Assembly: GCA_043806315.1 (NCBI GenBank)
Contig: JAZDHF010000148.1
Coordinates: forward strand, 1-12,918
Source of the DNA: SBAX01 sp043806315
GTDB taxonomy: Bacteria > Planctomycetota > Phycisphaerae > UBA1845
Reading direction: 5' to 3'
Length of the DNA stretch: 12,918 nucleotides
How positions within the stretch are numbered: the stretch's first letter is position 1; every line of letters starts with the position of its first letter. The notes below the pieces were generated by a model. The model had not been told where the DNA came from. It saw only the letters and a program-made list of their open reading frames with translations, and did no database searches. This document shows, one piece after another, positions 6,157 through 11,603 of the stretch. Made by a program: the position numbers and the translations under genes.

Positions 6157-7572
6157 CTATCCTTTCGGCGAGGGACCGGAGAGCGGCTTCACGAAAACAG
6201 CGTGGAGGGCCTTATACTTGGCGTACAACGCGACCGCAAACAGAATCGCAAAGCCCCAGATGGGGATGAGCGCCCGATAGCGCCAGTGCAAACCGCCTTC
6301 GAGGTCGGTTAACTCGGCATTGACCTTGTCGCACACTTTCTTGAGCTCGGTGACTTTGGCTTCGACCGTCGTGTTGTTCAGCGTGTGTTGCAACGGTGCA
6401 AGGGCGATCAGGTGGGTCTTGGCCTCCTCGAATTCGAATTGCTGGTTGTCGACGAGCAACACCCCTTGGCCGACCTGGTCCAGATGATGGGCGGTCTGTA
6501 CGTAGTAGCGCTCGGCGTCGGCGATGGCGTTCAACAGTCCGAAGAGCTTGGGCAGACTTTTATCCTCAGCAAGTTCCTCGTGGCATTCCGTGCAGGTCGG
6601 CAGGACCAGGTTGACGAGCTGTTTGGGGTCGGGGTGGATCGTGTCCGCGACCTCGACGGCTGTGGGTTTCGGGCCGGAGCGCAAGAGGTGCGTGTATCGT
6701 TCGATCATGACGCCGGTGGGCTTGGTGATCTTTTCGATGCGATGATAATGTCGGCCCTCGCCGCCGCCGTGGCACTGAACGCAGCCTTTGAAGCCGGGTT
6801 GAGCGGCATGGATGCTGGTGGCGAAGTCGTCGGACGCGTGCTGGTGGCATTGCCCGCAAACCGCTCCCACGGTGGCGAAGCCCGGCGGAACCGCCGAGTG
6901 GTTCCCATGGCACGTCGCGCACGTGGGAGCACCCGCGTCGCCTTGTTCGAGCAGGAGGCGGCCGTGTACGCTCTGGCGGTATTCGTCGACGACCTCCGCC
7001 GGCAGATTGAACTCCGCCATCAGCTTCGCGTCGGCGTGGCAGATCCCGCAGATGTCGGGGACGTGGAGGGGATTTGTGCGGCTCTCCGGCTCCCTCCCCG
7101 AGAGAATCTCATGGGAGTTGTGGCAATCAATACACACGGCTACCCGATCATCTCCCTTGTTTCGTAGCGTTTTCCCGTGCCTGCTGGTCCAGTATCGGGC
7201 GAGTTGGTCGGTGCGGATCCCATAGGGGTTCATGCGTTCGATGTTCGCATGGCACTCGCCGCAAAGTTCAGGAATCTTGGTTCGCTGGGGCTTGCCGGCA
7301 AACGATGGGCCGTGGTCGAACACCGCCCTCGTCGCCCTGGGGGCGGATGGGGCCGTGTACCGTTGCAGGTCCGAAGCGGGTAGCGCGTAGGACTCCGGTC
7401 CCTGGTGACACTCACCGCAACGGATGGCTTTGTGAACCGATTTCGCAAGTTGGGCGGCCTGGAGCGCGTGGCAGGTGGAACAGGTGACGGGAGCGTCTGC
7501 GGCGCGAGACAACCCGGCCAGCCCCAGCCAACCCGCAGCGGATACAACGACCGGAACGTATCCCTGTCTCAT
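6157..7572 (-). CDS. Nine-haem c-type cytochrome with C-terminal membrane anchor
   Basis: The start at 7572 gives 471 residues with a clear signal peptide (MRQGYVPVVV to LSRA); the open frame runs 55 codons further upstream but that part looks non-coding. Nine CXXCH motifs begin at residues 31, 52, 104, 147, 175, 218, 239, 264 and 327. Many are preceded by S-x-H-type histidines (SVHK, SRHG, SVHG, SIHA), likely distal haem ligands. A helix at about 433-455 with basic residues after it anchors the C-terminus, leaving the haems outside the cytoplasmic membrane. It is first in the operon with the Rieske and cytochrome b genes, 40 bases before the Rieske start. No cytochrome c1 or f is present, so it probably accepts electrons from the Rieske protein; this is inferred from position. 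A good -24/-12 promoter candidate lies upstream. The ribosome site is weak. Confidence 0.92.
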   Translation of the reverse strand: MRQGYVPVVVSAAGWLGLAGLSRAADAPVTCSTCHALQAAQLAKSVHKAIRCGECHQGPESYALPASDLQRYTAPSAPRATRAVFDHGPSFAGKPQRTKIPELCGECHANIERMNPYGIRTDQLARYWTSRHGKTLRNKGDDRVAVCIDCHNSHEILSGREPESRTNPLHVPDICGICHADAKLMAEFNLPAEVVDEYRQSVHGRLLLEQGDAGAPTCATCHGNHSAVPPGFATVGAVCGQCHQHASDDFATSIHAAQPGFKGCVQCHGGGEGRHYHRIEKITKPTGVMIERYTHLLRSGPKPTAVEVADTIHPDPKQLVNLVLPTCTECHEELAEDKSLPKLFGLLNAIADAERYYVQTAHHLDQVGQGVLLVDNQQFEFEEAKTHLIALAPLQHTLNNTTVEAKVTELKKVCDKVNAELTDLEGGLHWRYRALIPIWGFAILFAVALYAKYKALHAVFVKPLSGPSPKG

Positions 7573-7651
7573 TTTTGAGAAGTTACCACGGATGCAGCGG
7601 ACTACAACCCGTTGATCGCCGCGCCGGTGGAGCGGCAGGTTACGGGGATGA

Positions 7652-7667
7652 GGCAAGGTAAGTGCCG
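7652..7667 (-). promoter_or_regulatory. Sigma-54 (-24/-12) promoter candidate for the nine-haem/Rieske/cytochrome b operon
   Basis: Read on the minus strand the site is CGGCACTTACCTTGCC, which matches the consensus TGGCACG-N4-TTGCW at GGCAC and TTGC with the exact 12-base step between the GG and GC elements. Transcription would begin near 7641, about 69 bases before the start codon at 7572. The gene for a sigma-54 activator lies in the same window. The call rests on the motif alone. Confidence 0.5.
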
Positions 7668-7810
7668 GGTTTGTTGGCTCGGTGCGGCGGGAACTTTCCG
7701 CAAGGGCCCCTCGCGTCGTTTCCCTCGCCGTCCACACGAACGGAGATTGCGTGCTATGGGCGATGCGGCTACCATGCGGGCCGGTGCGTGTTAGCTTGCG
7801 TCAATCGTTT

Positions 7811-7835
7811 GTTCCGTTAGAGTCTCTAACAGAAC
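7811..7835. promoter_or_regulatory. 25-base near-palindrome, possible activator binding site
   Basis: GTTCCGTTAGAG (7811-7822), a central T, and CTCTAACAGAAC (7824-7835) form an inverted repeat with one mismatch. A third copy of the half-site, GTTCTGTTAGA, lies at 7903-7913. The centre is about 84 bases upstream of the start predicted from the 7881-7896 promoter, a normal distance for the upstream site of a sigma-54 activator. It could also be part of the palindromic element 7825-7913. Confidence 0.5.
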
Positions 7836-7913
7836 CGGGAGCGCGAGCGACCGGTTTCGGGTTCTTTAGCCTTCGGGGCTTGGCCCCGCGCTTGCGCTTG
7901 GGGTTCTGTTAGA
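7825..7913. repeat. 89-base palindromic element with 11-base inverted ends
   Basis: TCTAACAGAAC (7825-7835) is the exact reverse complement of GTTCTGTTAGA (7903-7913). Inside, AGCGCGAGCG (7840-7849) pairs with CGCTTGCGCT (7889-7898) with one G-T pair, and CGGGGC (7874-7879) pairs with GCCCCG (7883-7888). The whole folds as one long stem. It could be a miniature inverted-repeat element or a structured leader. Confidence 0.55.
7881..7896 (+). promoter_or_regulatory. Sigma-54 (-24/-12) promoter candidate for the tetrahaem cytochrome
   Basis: TGGCCCCGCGCTTGCG matches TGGCACG-N4-TTGCW at TGGC, the following C, and TTGC, with the exact 12-base step. The start would be near 7907, leaving a leader of about 37 bases. 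The site lies inside the palindromic element 7825-7913, so part of the match may reflect the stem sequence and not promoter selection. Confidence 0.4.
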
Positions 7914-7943
7914 TGCTCTTGGTCAGTTTTTGAGGGAAATCAG

Positions 7944-8621
7944 ATGAAATCTTGGGTTAGCATTGGAGTGGGGATCACGGTTGCAGCGGTGGGTTTGGCG
8001 GTTTCGCGGGTGAGTTGGGTCGCACCGGCGGCGGCGGATGACGCCGTTGCCACGGCGACGGCCGTTGCTCTCACGGTGGTGGGCGGTGAGGGCGGGAGTT
8101 ACACCTACATCGGGGCGAACAAGTGCAAGAAGTGTCACCTTCCCGAGCACAAGAGCTGGGCGAAGACGAAACACGCGACGGCGCTGCAGGCGCTCCAGCC
8201 CAGCCAGGCGACCGAGAGTAAGGCCAAGCACAACCTCGATCCGAACAAGGACTATTCCAAGGACGCGACGTGCGTCGCGTGCCACACGGTCGGGTTCGGC
8301 AAGCCCGGCGGCTACGCGATACCGGATGCCGCCGACGAGAAGGCCGTGAAGGAGTCCAAGGATCTCGCCGGCGTCGGCTGTGAGGCCTGCCACGGTCCTG
8401 GCAGCGAATACAGCAAACTACACGAAGAGATCATGAAGTCGAAGCGGAAGTACAAGGTGGACGAAATGTACGCCGTGGGGATGAAGAAGGTCGATGAGTC
8501 GGTTTGTCTAACGTGCCACAACGACAAAAACCCGACATTCGACAAGACCGCAAAGTTCGATTTCGCCAAGGAGAAGGACGAAAACACCCACGAGCATACG
8601 CCGCCCAAGCAGCGGGAGTAG
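7944..8621 (+). CDS. Secreted tetrahaem cytochrome of the c554 type
   Basis: A 225-residue protein with an Ala/Val-rich signal peptide (about 1-31, APAAA before DD) and four CXXCH motifs at 61, 110, 146 and 188. YIGANKCKKCH followed by HKSWAKTKHA is the usual opening of the cytochrome c554-like family, and GVGCEACHGPGSEY is a typical third-haem segment. The C-terminus is Lys/Glu/His-rich and soluble. GAGGG at 7932-7936, seven bases before the ATG, fixes the start. The family shuttles electrons in the periplasm, as in ammonia-oxidiser c554, but many members have unknown partners. Divergence from the nine-haem/Rieske/cytochrome b operon and a shared promoter region make it a plausible electron carrier for that complex; this link is inferred. 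It is followed by hairpins at 8629-8712. Confidence 0.9.
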   Translation: MKSWVSIGVGITVAAVGLAVSRVSWVAPAAADDAVATATAVALTVVGGEGGSYTYIGANKCKKCHLPEHKSWAKTKHATALQALQPSQATESKAKHNLDPNKDYSKDATCVACHTVGFGKPGGYAIPDAADEKAVKESKDLAGVGCEACHGPGSEYSKLHEEIMKSKRKYKVDEMYAVGMKKVDESVCLTCHNDKNPTFDKTAKFDFAKEKDENTHEHTPPKQRE

Positions 8622-8628
8622 CGTCAAA

Positions 8629-8712
8629 CGAAGCATTCATGCTTCGGGTGCAAGGCGCCGCGGCGACTCGCCCGCGGTGGTCAGTCGCCCCAACGCTCAC
8701 GGGCGTTGGGGC
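8629..8712. repeat. Three hairpins in series after the tetrahaem gene
   Basis: CGAAGCAT (8629-8636), TC, ATGCTTCG (8639-8646) is an eight-base perfect stem with a TC loop, the same plan as the cluster at 4146-4388. GGCGACT (8662-8668) pairs with AGTCGCC (8683-8689). GCCCCAACGC-type arms at 8687-8696 and 8703-8712 pair around a six-base loop and overlap the second hairpin. The first lies seven bases after the stop codon and may end transcription, but no T tract follows any of them. Confidence 0.6.
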
Positions 8713-8843
8713 TGAGCGGCCGCTCGCCGATGGCGAACAGGCTGATGCGGCGGGTTCCGACGCTGTTGGATGCGAACAAGAAATAGCGGGCGTTGAAGTC
8801 CGCGCACGCACACCCGCCCACTAACTCGGACCTCGTCCGTCCC

Positions 8844-9224
8844 ATGCAATCCAAGAACAACGCCCAGTCGTCGCGTTCGACGTCGCAGTCGTCATCGATG
8901 CTGCCGATTGACTTCAGCGAACTGGATACCACGGTGCACGGTCTCGTCCGCTTGCGGGTCCTCGCCGCCCTGCAGATGGACGGGCCGCACAACTTCACGA
9001 AGCTCAAGAAGCGCCTCAACGTGTCCGACGGCGCCCTGGGAATGCACCTTCAGACACTCGAGAACGAGGCTTATATCGCCGGCCGGAAGGCGTTCGTGCA
9101 CAAGCGGCCACGGACTACCTATCGCCTGACGTCCAAACGGCGGAGCGCGCTAGCGCGGTATCTCGACGCCATGCGACGGCTCCTCGACATGGTGGAGCTT
9201 CAGGAGACGACTCCGCGCGGATGA
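8844..9224 (+). CDS. Small winged-helix transcriptional regulator (MarR/ArsR-like, HTH_34 type)
   Basis: The ATG at 8844 gives 126 residues. After a Ser/Gln-rich start (about 5-19) comes a single DNA-binding domain: LDTTVHGLVRLRVLAALQ (helix 1), FTKLKKRLNVSDGALGMHLQTLE (helix-turn-helix, 51-73), and the wing GRKAFVHKRPRTTYRLTSKRR (80-100), then a dimerisation-like C-terminal helix (103-120). This order matches the small one-domain winged-helix family that acts as a homodimeric repressor. No ligand or metal-binding residues are evident, so the signal is unknown. The start is uncertain: no Shine-Dalgarno precedes 8844; TTG at 8793 and ATG at 8898 are in frame, and 8898 would still keep the whole domain. 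It lies between the tetrahaem gene (same strand) and the sigma-54 activator (convergent); a role in controlling either is only a guess. Confidence 0.8.
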   Translation: MQSKNNAQSSRSTSQSSSMLPIDFSELDTTVHGLVRLRVLAALQMDGPHNFTKLKKRLNVSDGALGMHLQTLENEAYIAGRKAFVHKRPRTTYRLTSKRRSALARYLDAMRRLLDMVELQETTPRG

Positions 9225-9264
9225 AGAATTCGCCGGCCGCGATCTCGTGGGCTTGTCTGCCGAT

Positions 9265-9281
9265 GGCGGGTCGAACCCGCC
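9265..9281. repeat. Short hairpin between convergent regulator genes
   Basis: GGCGGGT (9265-9271), CGA, ACCCGCC (9275-9281) is a perfect seven-base stem with a three-base loop. It abuts the stop codon of the sigma-54 activator gene and follows the winged-helix gene by about 40 bases. It could serve as a two-way terminator, although no T tract is present, or be another short intergenic palindrome. Confidence 0.55.
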
Positions 9282-10784
9282 CTACGTTCCGTCACGGGTA
9301 ATGTTGTACTTCTTGACGCGGTAGCGGAGGTTGTCGCGGCTGATGCCCAGGGCGCGGGCGGCCTGGGATTGGTTCCAGTGATGCTCGTGGAGGGCTTGGA
9401 CGATCATCGCCCGCTCCTGTCCGCGGAGCGTCGGATCGACGGGCGAGGCGGGCCGGTCGTCGAAATGGGCGATCTCCCGCGGCAGGTGCGAAGGAAGCAA
9501 CTCCGGGCCGTCGCACAGCAGGACCGCTCGCTCGATCACGTTGGCCAGCTCGCGGATGTTCCCCGGCCAATCGTACGCCCCAAGCACGGTCATCGCTTCC
9601 GGCGAGACGCTTCGACGGGCGACGCCCAGTTCGGCGCCGGCCAGTTGCGTGAAGTGGTTCGCCAGGGCGGGGACGTCCGCGCGGCGATCCCGCAGCGGGG
9701 GCAATTCGATGGGGAAGACGTTGAGCCGGTAGTACAGGTCGTCGCGGAACTTGCCCTCGGCGATCGCTTCCCTGAGATCTCGATTGGTCGCGGCGATCAC
9801 GCGAACGTCGCAGGCGATGGTCTGCGTACCGCCCACACGGGTGAAGGCCCGCTCCTGCAACAGACGCAACAGCTTCACCTGCGTCGAGGCGCTGATGTCG
9901 CCGATCTCATCAAGAAAGAGCGTCCCGTTGTCGGCTAACTCGAACCGCCCTATGTGCTGGGCAAAGGCACCGGTGAAGGCGCCCTTTTCATGTCCGAACA
10001 ACTCGCTTTCGAGCAGCGTCTCTGTTAACGCGGCGCAGTTCACGGCCACAAACGCTTTGTTCCCCCGCGGCGACGCGTTGTGGATGTACTTGGCCAATAC
10101 TTCCTTGCCCGTCCCCGTCTCACCCACCAGGAGCACGGTCGCGTGGGTCGGCGCTACCCGGTCGGCGAGCTTGAGCATGGACTTGACGGGCGGCGAGGCG
10201 CCGATGATCTCCAACTTGGGCAGGACCGATTCGCGGAGGGCCAGGTTCTCCTTGCGCAGTCGGGCATGGGCTTGGGCGTTGCGGGCCCCGCACGCGGCGA
10301 GGTTGGCGAAGACCTCCAGAAGCGGCAGATCGGTCTCTGGGAACTGGCGGTCGCCGCAGCGGTTCAGAACCTCAATGACGCCGATGACCTCCGATTGGTA
10401 CACCATCGGCGCGGCCATTAGCCCGCGGGTGTGAAAGCTCAGTTGCTCGTCGATGCCGCGGAAGAAGTCGGCGTTTTGAGAAACATCAAGGATGTTCACG
10501 CCCTTGCCGCTCTTGATGACGTGCCCGGCGATGCCGAGTTCCGCCTCGAACTCCTTGCCCAGCAGCGCCGCTCCCTGCTTCCCGACGGCGGCGGCGAAGA
10601 TGAGCTTGTTGCGACGGCGATCGAGGGTGAGGACGCTGCTGGCCTCGGCCTGCATCACGGCGGCGGCGCTGCGGGCGATCTGGTCGAGCACCACGTCCAA
10701 TTCGAGGGTGGAGTTGATCGCCGCCGACGCCTCGGCCAGGGCGATCAACGATTCAGGCGGAAAGCTGTGCGCGGTCAGGTCCAT
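9282..10784 (-). CDS. Sigma-54-dependent transcriptional activator, GAF-AAA+-Fis (NifA-like architecture)
   Basis: A 500-residue protein. The N-terminal GAF sensor domain (about 10-170) ends in a short helical linker. The AAA+ domain (about 190-425) has Walker A GETGTGKE (221-228), the sigma-54 contact loop GAFTGA (268-273), Walker B GTLFLDEIGD (287-296) and the arginine-finger segment LYYRLNVFPIELPPLRDRR (350-368). A Fis-type helix-turn-helix closes the chain (about 457-496, NQSQAARALGISRDNLRYRV). All parts needed to remodel the RNA polymerase holoenzyme are intact. There is no receiver domain, so control is probably through a small ligand, redox signal or partner at the GAF domain, not phosphorylation. 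No Shine-Dalgarno is clear before 10784. Sigma-54 promoter candidates upstream of both cytochrome transcription units make those its natural targets, and a weaker one precedes its own gene. Confidence 0.96.
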   Translation of the reverse strand: MDLTAHSFPPESLIALAEASAAINSTLELDVVLDQIARSAAAVMQAEASSVLTLDRRRNKLIFAAAVGKQGAALLGKEFEAELGIAGHVIKSGKGVNILDVSQNADFFRGIDEQLSFHTRGLMAAPMVYQSEVIGVIEVLNRCGDRQFPETDLPLLEVFANLAACGARNAQAHARLRKENLALRESVLPKLEIIGASPPVKSMLKLADRVAPTHATVLLVGETGTGKEVLAKYIHNASPRGNKAFVAVNCAALTETLLESELFGHEKGAFTGAFAQHIGRFELADNGTLFLDEIGDISASTQVKLLRLLQERAFTRVGGTQTIACDVRVIAATNRDLREAIAEGKFRDDLYYRLNVFPIELPPLRDRRADVPALANHFTQLAGAELGVARRSVSPEAMTVLGAYDWPGNIRELANVIERAVLLCDGPELLPSHLPREIAHFDDRPASPVDPTLRGQERAMIVQALHEHHWNQSQAARALGISRDNLRYRVKKYNITRDGT

Positions 10785-10842
10785 GGATCACTCGGCCAAA
10801 ACCGGCGGCGATCCCTCGGGGCGCCCAGCGGCATTTGCAGTT

Positions 10843-10895
10843 GTAGGGTGCATTTCAAGGCGCCATTCGGTGTGGTGCATCAAGATGCACCCTAC
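10843..10895. repeat. Inverted repeat with three copies of one arm, before the sigma-54 activator
   Basis: GTAGGGTGCAT (10843-10853) is the exact reverse complement of ATGCACCCTAC (10885-10895). A second direct copy of the arm, GGTGCAT (10874-10880), can pair with 10885-10891 around a four-base loop instead. The element lies in the divergent gap between the sigma-54 activator and the ECF sigma gene. It may be a palindromic repeat, an operator or, on the minus strand, a leader structure of the activator. Confidence 0.6.
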
Positions 10896-10943
10896 GTTCT
10901 GCCCGATAATCGCGGTTCGTGGGGAATGGTCCGTAACATCAGC

Positions 10944-10959
10944 GGCAATCCGTGAACCA
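10944..10959 (-). promoter_or_regulatory. Weak sigma-54 (-24/-12) candidate for the activator gene itself
   Basis: On the minus strand TGGTTCACGGATTGCC matches the consensus at TGG, one C, and TTGC, with the correct 12-base step. The -24 part is poorer than at the other two sites (TGGTTC in place of TGGCAC). Transcription would start near 10934 and give a leader of about 150 bases containing the 10843-10895 inverted repeat. Confidence 0.25.
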
Positions 10960-10994
10960 TAGGCCGAGCCGGGGCGTAAGCATACAATGAGGCG

Positions 10995-11603
10995 GTGGAT
11001 GCGCCAACGGATGAGACGCTCCTGCAGGATTACCTGCGAGGCAAGCCCGGCAGCTTCGAGTTGCTGGTCCGTCGTCATGCGCACGAGCTTCATCAGTTTG
11101 TTCTCCGGTTCACCGGGGATTCGGTCGCGGCGGAGGACGTGGTCCAGGAATCCTTGCTCCAAGTCCACACCTCCGCGGCGATGTTCGATCCGGCGCGGAG
11201 GTTCAAACCGTGGTTGTTCACCATCGCGGCCAACAAGGCTCGGGACTATTTGCGGCGACGCAGCCGGCGGCATGAGGTGCCGTTCGACGCCCAGTTGGGC
11301 GAGGACAGCGACACCGGACGACGGTTCATTCATCTGTTGTCGAACGACAGCGCCGCTCCCGACGAGGAGTTGTTGATCGACGAGAAACGGCGTGTGGTGA
11401 GGGCCGTTCTGGAGGCCATGCCGGAAAAACTCCGCGAGGTGCTGGTCCTCGCCTACTACCACCGGTTTCCCTACAAGGACATCGGTGAGATCGTGAGCAT
11501 CCCGTTGGGGACGGTGAAAAGCCGGCTGCACGCCGCAGTGGTTTGTTTCGGCGAGGCGTATCGCGAGGCCGTTGTGGAAAACGCCAAGCATGGACGACGA
11601 TAG
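10995..11603 (+). CDS. ECF RNA polymerase sigma factor
   Basis: A 202-residue sigma-70 family protein with only regions 2 and 4, as in ECF sigma factors. Region 2 spans about 20-90, with DVVQE (48-52) and PWLFTIAAN (72-80) for core polymerase and -10 recognition. Region 4 spans about 131-185 and carries the helix-turn-helix PYKDIGEIVSIPLGTVKSRL. A GTG at 10995 is the first start in frame; GAGG lies only two bases before it. TACAAT at 10983-10988 resembles a -10 element and would make the message nearly leaderless, but no -35 is visible. The stop overlaps the next gene by 14 bases, typical of a sigma and anti-sigma pair made in step. It probably directs transcription of an envelope or stress regulon that cannot be named from this window. 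Confidence 0.93.
   Translation: MDAPTDETLLQDYLRGKPGSFELLVRRHAHELHQFVLRFTGDSVAAEDVVQESLLQVHTSAAMFDPARRFKPWLFTIAANKARDYLRRRSRRHEVPFDAQLGEDSDTGRRFIHLLSNDSAAPDEELLIDEKRRVVRAVLEAMPEKLREVLVLAYYHRFPYKDIGEIVSIPLGTVKSRLHAAVVCFGEAYREAVVENAKHGRR

Larger units (their letters stand above)
7573..7943. other. Divergent control region between the nine-haem operon and the tetrahaem gene
   Basis: These 371 bases contain no supported gene. They hold a -24/-12 candidate for each direction (7652-7667 minus, 7881-7896 plus), a 25-base near-palindrome (7811-7835), and an 89-base element with 11-base inverted ends (7825-7913). A poor sigma-70-like alternative, TTGCGT with TAGAGT 16 bases later, ends inside the palindrome; I give it little weight. 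Confidence 0.7.

Noticed and set aside
6385..7167. A 260-codon plus-strand frame opposite the nine-haem gene
   Set aside because: The opposite strand has nine correctly phased CXXCH motifs; this frame has no motif and is antisense shadow.
7573..7737. Longer N-terminus for the nine-haem cytochrome
   Set aside because: The extra 55 residues are Arg/Pro-rich and precede a signal peptide; the candidate sigma-54 start near 7641 lies inside them.
8793..8843. TTG start for the winged-helix regulator
   Set aside because: A rare start codon adding 17 Pro/His-rich residues with no family counterpart; the ATG at 8844 is simpler, though not proven.
10983..10988. TACAAT as a -10 element making the ECF sigma message leaderless
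   Set aside because: No -35 element at a proper distance, and one hexamer alone is weak evidence.
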